From the NCBI GenBank assembly GCA_031278075.1, contig JAITLE010000039.1:1-40096 (forward strand): a stretch of 40,096 bases of DNA, read 5' to 3'. Shown in pieces: positions 33,501-40,096 of the stretch; the stretch's first letter is position 1, and the number at the start of each line of letters is the position of its first letter. The position numbers were made by a program, and so were the translations under genes. Under the pieces are notes generated by a model. That model saw only the letters and a program-made list of their open reading frames with translations, was not told the DNA's origin and did no database searches. This DNA is from Bifidobacteriaceae bacterium (GTDB lineage: Bacteria > Actinomycetota > Actinomycetes > Actinomycetales > WQXJ01).

Positions 33501-35254
33501 TGGCGAAAGCGCTCGCCGAACACGCGTCGAAATCCCCGACGGCGTGGGCGCGCGCGCGACGAGCCGTCACAGCGATCATGGGAGAGCCCGGCAAAGCCGC
33601 GTCGGACAGCATCTGGGCCAGACTGGCGGGCAAGCGCGGCCTGCTGCGCCGTCACCTGTTGGGGCAGGCGGTGAGCCGCTCCGGACGGTCGGTCATCGTG
33701 CCGAACCCAGACATCAGTCCGGACCAAGTCGGCCTGCCGCACTCGCTGGCGCAGACCCTGGGAATCGGCGGTCTCGAACTTGACGACGATGTGGTGATCG
33801 TCAACCGCCAGCCATCACTGCACCCGTACAACATGGTCGCGCTACGCGCGATCCTCGTCGACGGCGACGCGATCCACTTGCATCCGCTGCCGCTCGGCGG
33901 CCTGGCGGGAGACTTCGACGGCGACACTGTCGCGGTGCACCGGCCGGCCAGCGCGGCAGCGCGCCGGGAAGCCTGGGCGAAGCTCTCGCCCGCCGCCCGC
34001 CTGCGTTCCTCGGCGAACGGCGCCGTCCTGGCGAAGATGGACCTCGACATAGCCCTCGGCCTCCACCTGGCCACACGCGACGGCCGCGCGCCTTTGCCGA
34101 ACTGGCCGGACGGGATCGGACGGCGTCCCCTGAACGCGCAGAACCTGGCGACAGCTGTGAGCGAACTGGTTTCCGGGGCCGAGGACGAAGCCGCCGCGCT
34201 GCGGGCCCTCGCCGCGCTGGAGCGAGCAGGCCTGCAAGCGGCCGTCGGTTGGAGCGTCGGCGCGGTGGAGCTGCTCGCCACCCGGCGCGAACTGTCCGCC
34301 ACGGGCCAACCGGGGTGGTTGGCCGCCGCGATCGGCGATCCGCGGGCGGCGGCGGCGCTTGGTCCGTTGGCGGACGCCGCGGCCGCTGGCGTCGCCGGTG
34401 GCGAGAAGGCCCTCACCCAGCTGCTCTGGTCCCGCGGCGAGTTGGAAGGGCATGTCACGGGCTGTTATCTGACCGGCTTGACCAGCGACGACTACTTCGC
34501 GGCCGCGCGGCTCGCCCTGGCTGAGTTGGCCCACAAGAAACTGACCACACCCCACGCCGGGGCGCTCACCAAGACGCTCGTGGAGATCGCGGACGCGGTG
34601 ATCATCGCGGAGGAGCGTTGCGGCACGCCCGATTCCGTCCGGTCGCCCCTGACCTGCGGCGCCACGGACGGCCTCTGCCAGGCCTGCTACGGCGCGGACC
34701 CGGCGACCTGCGCGCCGCCCGCTCTTGGGCGCCGCGTGGGGGTGCTCGCCGCCACGCTGATCGGCGAGCGCTCCACACAAGCGGCGATGCGAACCTTTCA
34801 CCACGGCGGCGGGGCCGGCACGGCGGTCGGCAACGTCCTCACCGAGCTGCGCGCGGTGTTCGGGCAGGGCCGCTCCACGGCCGCGTTCAGCGCTGACGGG
34901 TCACCGCTGAGCCTTATGGAATTCCTCAAGGCGCAACCGAATTTGGACGATGCCGTGCAGGTCGCCTCAGCGCTCGAACCAGCAGTCCTGCACGCCGTGA
35001 ACCAGCTGGGGAGCGTCGACCGGGTCCATGTGCAGGTGGTGTTGCGTCAGCTAGTCGACACCTTCCGCCAGCTCGACAGTTTGCGCGAAGGCGCGCCACG
35101 CGGGCAGACGAGCCTCGCGGCGTGCGCCCAGCGGGTGGGACGGTCGCGGTTCGAGGTGGCGACCGCCCGAGGGAACCTGAGCTGGCTGTTCCCAGGGGAC
35201 GCAGAGCGCGTCGGCGGTTTCAGAACCAGGCTCGCGGTCGGGGACCCGCGATGA
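30596..35254 (+). CDS. Single-chain miniature beta/beta' DNA-directed RNA polymerase
   Basis: A 1552-aa fusion of RpoB-like (residues 1 to about 890) and RpoC-like (about 920 to the end) halves, little more than half of a normal beta plus beta'. Beta blocks: GTLCPVQTPES (about 374), AALIPFVNHDDPARASIGS, ALTPWRGLNYEDGIVVSES, DKLTNRHQGKGVVS (about 660, both catalytic Lys), GEMEIWALEAAGA. Beta' blocks: LLGQAVSRSGRSVIVPNP, VIVNRQPSLHPYN, GDFDGDTVAVH (about 1105, Mg-binding Asp triad), a bridge-helix region, CGTPDS...SPLTCGATDGLCQAC (four zinc ligands, about 1342-1365) and the trigger-loop block RTFHHGGG (about 1398). The N-terminal zinc domain of beta', the jaw between the first and second zinc Cys, and the rifampicin cluster are missing or rewritten. 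GTG start with no Shine-Dalgarno. Active-site residues are intact, so it is likely catalytic. It is coupled to the next gene by ATGA. Confidence 0.95.
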   Translation: MPRTSPAGTESAEHPSPLTGAQCRQRLADAVAALTARRIGQEVSAVAGDLEPPYWQPTESSWAWLAPVGITLRAAGDAATARLDWPVAWDPDRAVACPVAPDRDLASPGRHRGWYIGRALAVGYGVRLQEGLHFIPRQTARGDWTVGIVLAPRLGPEVFGPLDKDLPGNGRTTWWRLSQAVLGELPGRYVPPDLVETMLAGLGLSGLIETYGPEGLSQARAEVEEALRRRRQEVAANPTSEPGRTAASRNRLFGPDEVMAELVCRCVRRLTTSTARNAVIRKQLDDMASKLGSYLPDGTAIEGGHTAGAIALRNLERGKGAIASVITPVGIGTTLARTEESARTCFVGFRGLGRIRGRADLRDLDTGWRGTLCPVQTPESTDTGLVRFTAVGARADAPPNSEWADLSASAALIPFVNHDDPARASIGSKNLKQAVPVNGCEPPLVATGWEKILGLAEGVAAAVADGEVTEVGPDHVVVRTQRGVESRVAFGAPAAARSGIDNSWFVSVKVGDEVRRGQILAHAPEVRLTPESEEAELCLGVNALVALTPWRGLNYEDGIVVSESFGRRMTSTHLVRIDQTKDPGDPVTWLVAAPPGRVGRADQGTPVTRGQVLAQIERADRTQVISPITGELVSAFLDRRRGTVAAIIRVERPLAVGDKLTNRHQGKGVVSAILPDQDMPRLPDGTPIEMILNPVGVLRRLNIGQLWEMHVGLERRLTKQGPISVGRVVADPDGLAASLANLEAPGGRMRLTLADGSPIGGEAGVAVGPQYIIKLNHLASAKLSACGAQPPVAPITGQPSQRRRFHAGHVEGAAQRLGEMEIWALEAAGATAVLADALQTRSVPPQWARGRPRASLRSVQAHLAVAGIDLVANQDGPRPLANLMASEIESLTTQWRQEPEPNLEMSGHPGTAEAETVQWSIPLPEPMRHPWRTKLVEPPPINSVPVLPQAYRVPIGQRIIGLNRHYEELAKALAEHASKSPTAWARARRAVTAIMGEPGKAASDSIWARLAGKRGLLRRHLLGQAVSRSGRSVIVPNPDISPDQVGLPHSLAQTLGIGGLELDDDVVIVNRQPSLHPYNMVALRAILVDGDAIHLHPLPLGGLAGDFDGDTVAVHRPASAAARREAWAKLSPAARLRSSANGAVLAKMDLDIALGLHLATRDGRAPLPNWPDGIGRRPLNAQNLATAVSELVSGAEDEAAALRALAALERAGLQAAVGWSVGAVELLATRRELSATGQPGWLAAAIGDPRAAAALGPLADAAAAGVAGGEKALTQLLWSRGELEGHVTGCYLTGLTSDDYFAAARLALAELAHKKLTTPHAGALTKTLVEIADAVIIAEERCGTPDSVRSPLTCGATDGLCQACYGADPATCAPPALGRRVGVLAATLIGERSTQAAMRTFHHGGGAGTAVGNVLTELRAVFGQGRSTAAFSADGSPLSLMEFLKAQPNLDDAVQVASALEPAVLHAVNQLGSVDRVHVQVVLRQLVDTFRQLDSLREGAPRGQTSLAACAQRVGRSRFEVATARGNLSWLFPGDAERVGGFRTRLAVGDPR

Positions 35255-36150
35255 GCGCGCTCCGGCTCAGGCCGGCGGCCGCCACCAACGTCAAACGCTC
35301 GACCACAGCCACGCCCCACACCAAGGCCTACACCTCCGTCATGCGTCACGCCAGCGCGGGCGCGGAGCGCCACATCACGGCGGGTGTCGAGGATCCATGG
35401 CCCGACTCTCCGGGTTCTGAGTTCGACGACGCGCCATCACCGGACGACCTGCCGGATTGGGACTTCGACGACGAAGACGATCTGGTGGACCCGGATGACG
35501 CGGCCCCGCCCCTTGATCCCACGTGGCTGCCCCACGTGCGGCTGTCGATCTTCACGCGAGGCGGCGGCCTCGCGTGCCGAGTGCACCTCACCCACGCCGC
35601 GGACAAGGAGACCGCTCAGTGGTTGACCGCGATCGCGCGCGCGTGGGCGGAGCTGGGGAACCAGCTGATCACGAATCAGGGCCCAGCCCTGCGCGCGAGT
35701 TCCCCCCTTGACGCTCTGCGCGCCCTCAAACCAATGTCGCAGCAAAGCCTCGAACGCTCGGCCGGGCAGGGCAGCCGCGACCGCCGGGTCCTCATCAGCG
35801 CCCCGTTCGGCCTGGCGCCGCTGTGGTTCTTCTCCAAGGCCATGGCGCCCCGAGGAGTCACCTTCGCCGAGTTGGAGCGGCTGGCAGGCTTCGTGCTGAG
35901 GGAACGCCCCGAGCGCCTCACCGAAGCCATGGTGTCGGACGTTCTGCGCCGTCCTTCGATCAAGCCGGACTCGATCCGCCGTAATCACGCCGCCACCCTG
36001 CTGGCACTGGCACACAAAGCGGACGTGTGGCGACGGCATCGGGCGCTGTGGCCCCTTGACACGCCGGACGAACTGTTGAACGATCTGGGCGTGCGCGGTG
36101 GGCGTTCCGCGGCGCTCGCCACGCTCGCGCTGGTGGGCGCTTTCGACTGA
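35251..36150 (+). CDS. 299-aa partner of the fused RNA polymerase, unrecognised
   Basis: No family recognised. The first 60 residues are basic and disordered-looking. An acidic stretch follows (DWDFDDEDDLVDPDD, about residues 69-85), then a strand (VRLSIFTRGGGLACRVHL) and a long helical C-terminal region with many Arg (TFAELERLAGFVLRERPERL, SIKPDSIRRNHAATLLALAHKADVWRRHRALWPLDTP). The ATG overlaps the RNA polymerase stop (ATGA), so the two proteins are made in a fixed ratio. The acidic/basic split and helical C-terminus would suit a polymerase-binding specificity factor, but this is inference from position alone; no sigma-factor signature is visible. It is followed 13 bp later by the AAA+ gene. 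Confidence 0.8.
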   Translation: MSALRLRPAAATNVKRSTTATPHTKAYTSVMRHASAGAERHITAGVEDPWPDSPGSEFDDAPSPDDLPDWDFDDEDDLVDPDDAAPPLDPTWLPHVRLSIFTRGGGLACRVHLTHAADKETAQWLTAIARAWAELGNQLITNQGPALRASSPLDALRALKPMSQQSLERSAGQGSRDRRVLISAPFGLAPLWFFSKAMAPRGVTFAELERLAGFVLRERPERLTEAMVSDVLRRPSIKPDSIRRNHAATLLALAHKADVWRRHRALWPLDTPDELLNDLGVRGGRSAALATLALVGAFD

Positions 36151-36163
36151 GAGGAGACCGCGC

Positions 36164-37783
36164 ATGAATCGCTGCCTGATCGTGGGCGCTGTGCCGCAAG
36201 CTGTGGTCAGCTTGGTGGAGCAGCACGGCTACACGGTGAGCCGGGCCAAGCCTGACGACGATGTGCGGACCGACGGCACTCACATGATTGTCCACGTGCC
36301 TAAGGACGCCGCAGGATCCCTAAGCCGGCTGCGGGCATGGCTCGACGAGGCTGAGGAAGCAGGTCTGCGCGTCGGCCTGACCAGCGCGGCGGGGATGTCG
36401 AGCGACGTCTCGCGCCTGCTGTTCCATCTCAGCCCGCATGTGCAGCAGCTGCTCAACGAACAGACAGAAGCGGTCGCCGACGCTGTCGAGAAACTGCTCG
36501 CCAAGGACGCCTATGACGAACACGAGAAGGACGATGACGTGAAGCTGGGTCGGGGTTTCAACTGGACCGACGACCCCGGCGAGTATCGTGCGCAACGCCA
36601 GCTCTCGTTGCGGAGCGAGACGATGGGCACGTTCCTGAAGCAGCTGCGCGACGCCGTCGCGGCGATGCAGGCGCCGTTCCCTGAGGCGGCGCGGAGGTCG
36701 GGCCGCACTCCCCCGTGGGATCCCAGCGGCGCGTTGACGAAGCGCGACAGCCTGCCCACGTCCTCGCCATCCCTGCGCGACGTCTACCGGCTGCACGAGT
36801 CAAAGGCCGCCCGTGGCCTGCTGCGTCCCGGCGGTGCGCGCGATGGCCGACCGGACACTTGGAAGGTCCCGAAACTGCTGGTCAGTGGGGAGTCCGGCGC
36901 GGGCAAGACCCTGGTCGCGGAACTCGTCACCGACGCGATCGCGTACGAACTGAACCAGGCGGCGGAGACTTTCCCGTACCGGATCATCAACTGCCCGGCC
37001 CTGACGGCGGCCAATCTGAACCACGAGCTGTTCGGCGCAGCCGGAGGCATGTTCAGCGACGTGGTAGACCCGGTGGTCGGGTCGCTGGCCCAGGCGGCTT
37101 ACGGCGTCGCCTTCCTTGACGAGATCGGCGACCTGGAACAACCCGCCCAGCGCGGCCTGTTGGTCTATTTCGAGGACGGAATGATCCGTCCCTCTGGGAT
37201 CGAGCCGTTCCCGGGGTTCGTCCGGATCATCGCCGCCACCAACCGGGACATTCCGCTGATGATCAATCGCCAGCAGTTCCGCAACGACCTGTACGCTCGT
37301 TTTGAGCTCCGGATCGAGATCCCGCCCTTGCGGGCCCGGGAGCCCACCGAATTGGAACATTTGATCCACTTCGTGGCCATCAACCCTGCATGTAACTCCG
37401 GCCGTGCTGTGTCTCACATCAGCCGGAACGCCCTCACCAACTTGTCGAAAAGGGAGTACCGGAACGGGAACTTCCGCGAGTTGGAGACTGTTGTCCACAC
37501 GGCGATCGCGAACGCCCGGGAACGTGGCTCCAAGTGCATCCGCACCAGGGACCTGATCGATCCGGAGGAGCCTCGAGCCGTTCTCGACAGCGAGTCAAAT
37601 GTGATCGAGATCTCGACGCCGCTGGCCGGGCCGACGGTCGATGTGGTCGGCGCCAAGGACATTCAGCGTGCCGCCGCCTATGCTCGAGCGCCGGTGCTGC
37701 GCCATGAGGGCACGGGCGTCGAGTACGTCATCACGCCGAACGCGGTGTACCGCCACAAGGGCGGCAATGGCGCCAAACCGTGA
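36164..37783 (+). CDS. NtrC-type AAA+ protein lacking the GAFTGA loop
   Basis: A 539-aa protein. The first about 110 residues form an alpha/beta domain (CLIVGAVPQAVVSLVEQHGY, MIVHVPKDAAGSLSRL) of unknown ligand. The AAA+ domain follows from about 235: Walker A GESGAGKTLVAELV (about 243), NHELFGAAGGMFSDV where sigma54 activators have ELFGxxxGAFTGA, Walker B VAFLDEIGDLEQPAQ, sensor IIAATNRDIP, and the Arg-finger block FRNDLYARFELRIEIPPLRAR. C-terminal FRELETVVHTAI is the lid region. It is clearly an NtrC-family AAA+ module but without the sigma54-contact motif, and no DNA-binding Fis domain is seen at the end. GAGGAG lies 7 bases before the ATG. Co-operonic with the RNA polymerase, so a promoter-opening or disassembly role on that enzyme is inferred. 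Confidence 0.85.
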   Translation: MNRCLIVGAVPQAVVSLVEQHGYTVSRAKPDDDVRTDGTHMIVHVPKDAAGSLSRLRAWLDEAEEAGLRVGLTSAAGMSSDVSRLLFHLSPHVQQLLNEQTEAVADAVEKLLAKDAYDEHEKDDDVKLGRGFNWTDDPGEYRAQRQLSLRSETMGTFLKQLRDAVAAMQAPFPEAARRSGRTPPWDPSGALTKRDSLPTSSPSLRDVYRLHESKAARGLLRPGGARDGRPDTWKVPKLLVSGESGAGKTLVAELVTDAIAYELNQAAETFPYRIINCPALTAANLNHELFGAAGGMFSDVVDPVVGSLAQAAYGVAFLDEIGDLEQPAQRGLLVYFEDGMIRPSGIEPFPGFVRIIAATNRDIPLMINRQQFRNDLYARFELRIEIPPLRAREPTELEHLIHFVAINPACNSGRAVSHISRNALTNLSKREYRNGNFRELETVVHTAIANARERGSKCIRTRDLIDPEEPRAVLDSESNVIEISTPLAGPTVDVVGAKDIQRAAAYARAPVLRHEGTGVEYVITPNAVYRHKGGNGAKP

Positions 37784-37921
37784 GCGAACGGGTCGGCCGC
37801 GCGGCTTGCGCTTAGCCGCGGTCTCCGACTTGAGCAGCCTCCACCGGGGCGGGTTCTTGGGCTAGCCGCTCTCGCCGCTGCGGGCACGCCGCACGGGCCG
37901 CCGAGCGGCCACGCCACGCCC

Positions 37922-37938
37922 CGGATGAACTTTGCGCG
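37922..37938 (+). promoter_or_regulatory. island motif copy 4 (CGGATGnnnyTTGCGyG)
   Basis: The plus strand reads CGGATGAACTTTGCGCG in the 247-bp gap (37784-38030) upstream of the lipoprotein gene, pointing at it from 92 bp. This is the only copy on the plus strand and keeps the same orientation relative to its gene as copies 1 and 3. The rest of the gap is GC-rich with no recognised feature. Confidence 0.65.
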
Positions 37939-38030
37939 CGAGTTTGACACGCTCTGGGCCACCCCGACTCCTCAGTCCTGACAGGTCTTTGGCGTGCCCT
38001 TGTGCCCATCCATGCCCGTTAGGAGCAATC

Positions 38031-38915
38031 ATGAAACATCATGTCCGGGTCGCCGCCGCGGCGGCGACCGCCATCATTGCGACCACGTCCGTCACCGGCT
38101 GCGGCGCCATCGACGCAGCGCTCTCAGAAGGATCTCGCGCGGCCGCCGCCGTCTACTCCAAGGATCTCTATCTGGAGCACGCCGACCCCGTCCACGTCGG
38201 ATTCAGTCCCGACCCGAGCGGCTCGTTGTCGCTCACGAAGGGCGACATGCTTTTCGCGGAGTGGATCCAGCAAGAGTTGGCTGACGCGATCGCCAACCGG
38301 CTCCCGCCCGCGCCGCCGGACTACGCCGCCGGCGCCGCAGGCATCCCCGAGATTCACCTGCTTTATCTGCCGGTCGGTGACGCGTCCGGCGAGTGGCGCG
38401 GCGACAAGTCCTCCGTCTCGGTGGTCCTCCCAGGCGTGCCTCGCCTCTTGCCCGAACCACAGCCCGCCACCGAGGACGACGTCCCCGGGCCGAACGGGAA
38501 AGGCGCGGCTTGGCTCGAGGCCAAAGCCGCCTATCTCGCAGCTCACGACGCGGCGGCTCAGGGCGCGGCGACCGCGGCGCAGACCATCGCGAAGTTCCCT
38601 CTCGAGGGCCAAGGATCCGACATCTTCGGGTCCATCATGCGGCTAGCGGAACGCCTCCCCGCCGGGGCGACAATCCTGTGTCTCGGCGACCTGCAAGACA
38701 CCGAGGATTCCGCCGCCACCCGCGATCTCGCCGGCTATGAGGTGATCGCCGTTCAAGCTTGCGTCGGCGACTCCACGGAAGAATGCGCTGACGCGGCGAC
38801 GAATTTCACGGATTTCGTCGAGTCTGCGGGTGGGACGGCTCCGCTGATATCCGGACACGAGGCCGCGCGCCAAATCATTGACAGCATCATTGGCCCGACA
38901 GTTGAAGGAGCGTGA
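38031..38915 (+). CDS. Predicted lipoprotein, unknown function
   Basis: A 294-aa secreted protein. The N-terminus MKHHVRVAAAAATAIIATTS followed by VTGCGA is a lipoprotein signal peptide with Cys24 as the modified residue. The mature part has alternating helix-strand regions (IHLLYLPVGDASG, SVSVVLPGVPRL, ATILCLGDLQDTEDSAATRD, YEVIAVQACVGDSTEECADA), reminiscent of a vWA/Rossmann-like fold, but no full MIDAS motif is seen. TTAGGAG lies 8 bases before the ATG at 38031. First gene of a three-gene membrane operon preceded by island motif copy 4. Confidence 0.78.
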   Translation: MKHHVRVAAAAATAIIATTSVTGCGAIDAALSEGSRAAAAVYSKDLYLEHADPVHVGFSPDPSGSLSLTKGDMLFAEWIQQELADAIANRLPPAPPDYAAGAAGIPEIHLLYLPVGDASGEWRGDKSSVSVVLPGVPRLLPEPQPATEDDVPGPNGKGAAWLEAKAAYLAAHDAAAQGAATAAQTIAKFPLEGQGSDIFGSIMRLAERLPAGATILCLGDLQDTEDSAATRDLAGYEVIAVQACVGDSTEECADAATNFTDFVESAGGTAPLISGHEAARQIIDSIIGPTVEGA

Positions 38916-38918
38916 ACC

Positions 38919-39197
38919 ATGTTCGATCAGCTCGCCCTGTCGCCGGTTCTCGCGATCGCTCTCGCCGCGGGCGGGACCGCGCTATTGATCGGGGGCCTGG
39001 CGACCGCCGCGCGCGCGGCGGCGAGGTCCTATCGGGCCCGCGCCGCGGCGGCGCGTCAGGAACGCATCGCCCGGTGGCAGGCCGATCCGCGCGGTACGGC
39101 CAGGGCCATCCTCACGCTGGCCCAGCGGCGGCGTGGTCAGTTGGTCGCCCAACGCGACGCTATTCAACCCACACAGAACGGAGCGAATAATGGGTGA
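38919..39197 (+). CDS. Small single-pass membrane protein with basic tail
   Basis: A 92-aa protein: one hydrophobic segment (LAIALAAGGTALLIGGLATA, residues 11-30) then an Arg/Ala-rich helix (ARAAARSYRARAAAARQERI), likely a type III membrane anchor with a cytoplasmic basic helix. It begins 3 bp after the lipoprotein stop, with GGAGCG upstream, and overlaps the next gene by 8 bp (ATGGGTGA). Function unknown. Confidence 0.7.
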   Translation: MFDQLALSPVLAIALAAGGTALLIGGLATAARAAARSYRARAAAARQERIARWQADPRGTARAILTLAQRRRGQLVAQRDAIQPTQNGANNG

Positions 39198-40096
39198 AGG
39201 AAAACTGGCGCGCGTTCGCGCTATGGCGAGGCGATACGCCGGGGATTTACCACGGCGCGCGGTCCCGGCACAGGTCGTCCTCCTCTGCCTGATTCCGCTG
39301 ACAGTGGTGTTCGTCACGGCCCAGATCGTCTCCGATATCGCGTCTTTCGCCGCGCAGGGCAGAGCTCCCGATGTGGCCAAGTTCCTGGGAATCACGTTGG
39401 CGCTGGGCCTTTTCCTCGTGCCTTTAGCCATTCATTTGGTTGTGCGCGGCACACAAAGTTCGCTGGCGAAAACCATTTGGTTCGCGGTGCTTGCGGCCAC
39501 CGTGACCGGCCTCGTCTGTGTCGCGATGGAGGTGGCGGGCACACGCGGCGAGGCGCAATTCGCGGCTGATATCAAGGCGGCGGCCGACAATGTCGCCTAC
39601 CACCGGGACCGCGGCGAGACGGCACAAGCCGAGGCGGCTGAGACCAGCCTTAACCAATTGCAATCTCAGATGGAGACTGTTATTGGACAAGACCGGGCGG
39701 CGGCCGCGGTGTTTGGCGCGACCGAGGCGGTGCTGGGGTGGTTCGATCTTGAGAGCTTGATGGTGCTCGGACTTGTCGCGCTCCGTCTATACGGCGTTGC
39801 TCTGGAGTCCCGATCAGTGCGCCTGAACGCGAAGATCGCGAAGATCGACGCGGGCGCGCAACGAAGGATCGTCGAAGGCGCCACCGAAGCCGGAGTGCTC
39901 GACCAGCTTCAGGCAGACTTCCAGCCGAACAACGCCCGGGCGCCCGGAGTTGACGCCGGGGGCGGCCCCGGCGACCAGCCCGATCCCGGCGACCAGCCCG
40001 GTCCCGGCGGCGCCCAGGGCGGTCCCGGCAACCCGCCCGATCCCGGCAACCAACCCGGTCCCGGCAACCAGCCCGGTCCCGGCAACCAACCCGGTC
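39190..40096 (+). CDS. Multi-pass membrane protein with Pro/Gly repeat tail, 3' end beyond window
   Basis: At least 302 codons, open at the right edge. Three hydrophobic helices lie in residues about 28-117 (VVLLCLIPLTVVFVTAQIVS, FLGITLALGLFLVPLAIHLV, TIWFAVLAATVTGLVCVAME), followed by a soluble helical stretch (about 120-175), a further hydrophobic segment near 185-205 (LMVLGLVALRLYGVAL), and a charged helix (NAKIAKIDAGAQRRIVEG). From about residue 255 it becomes a tandem repeat of the type PGNQPG/PGDQPG. The topology slightly resembles DUF4407-like proteins but this is not a confident match. Start ATG at 39190 overlaps the preceding stop. Probably a structural partner of the lipoprotein. 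Confidence 0.75.
   Translation, partial: MGEGKLARVRAMARRYAGDLPRRAVPAQVVLLCLIPLTVVFVTAQIVSDIASFAAQGRAPDVAKFLGITLALGLFLVPLAIHLVVRGTQSSLAKTIWFAVLAATVTGLVCVAMEVAGTRGEAQFAADIKAAADNVAYHRDRGETAQAEAAETSLNQLQSQMETVIGQDRAAAAVFGATEAVLGWFDLESLMVLGLVALRLYGVALESRSVRLNAKIAKIDAGAQRRIVEGATEAGVLDQLQADFQPNNARAPGVDAGGGPGDQPDPGDQPGPGGAQGGPGNPPDPGNQPGPGNQPGPGNQPG
39958..40096 (+). repeat. 18-bp coding tandem repeat (PGNQPG)
   Basis: Repeats of CCCGGCAACCAGCCCGGT and close variants run to the window edge, encoding a Pro/Gly/Asn/Gln-rich tail. Length may vary between strains; the full extent is outside the window. Confidence 0.85.

Noticed and set aside
36164-37783. Classical sigma54 activator
   Set aside because: GAFTGA is absent, no Fis-type DNA-binding end is visible, and no sigma54 gene or -24/-12 promoter was seen.

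Overview
This 40 kb window is high-GC DNA from an actinobacterium (Actinomycetota). The best lineage clue is the left edge: a 7Fe-type ferredoxin (fdxA) directly upstream of a DapC-type aminotransferase on the minus strand, an arrangement typical of actinobacterial chromosomes. GTG starts, ATGA overlaps and possible leaderless promoters fit. The genus cannot be told from the sequence. No tRNA, rRNA, CRISPR array, integrase or insertion sequence was seen.

Region by region. (1) 1-983: housekeeping dapC (cut by the window edge) and fdxA. (2) 984-1296: a GC-rich 14-bp tandem repeat, then a two-gene RNA repair cassette, hen1-pnkp (1300-5431). (3) 5635-22597: a nucleotide-driven conflict-type island. 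The plus-strand operon encodes a TIR-propeller protein, an ATP-grasp enzyme, a 774-aa unknown protein, a STAND-like NTPase with a pentapeptide-like tail, and an archaeosine-type radical SAM protein. It converges on a minus-strand operon (TPR-like protein, nitroreductase, second radical SAM enzyme, divergent aspartate-carbamoyltransferase-like protein). A plus-strand pair follows: an HD-domain/propeller protein and a caspase-fold protein that has lost both catalytic residues. (4) 22570-30451: an eight-gene minus-strand operon with a HerA/VirD4-like ATPase, a DUF5663-like protein, three paralogous proteins that look like E2 (ubiquitin-conjugating-like) domains, a previously uncalled 44-aa zinc-finger gene, a JAB-E1 fusion and a ClpB-type AAA+ ATPase. 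(5) 30596-40096: divergently, a single-chain beta/beta' RNA polymerase of only 1552 aa, a co-translated 299-aa partner, an NtrC-type AAA+ protein without the sigma54-contacting GAFTGA loop, and a membrane/lipoprotein operon running off the right edge.

The most interesting observation ties regions 4 and 5 together. A 17-bp motif, CGGATGnnnyTTGCGyG, occurs four times, always between genes: upstream of the HerA-like operon (two copies in the divergent region), upstream of the zinc-finger gene, and upstream of the lipoprotein gene. At three of the four sites it points at the next gene. The best hypothesis is that it is a promoter or operator dedicated to this island, possibly read by the island's own miniature RNA polymerase with the 299-aa protein and/or the AAA+ protein as specificity and opening factors. 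The result would be a self-transcribing island carrying a ubiquitin-like conjugation module and membrane components. The catalytic residues of the polymerase are intact, and its rifampicin pocket is not conserved.
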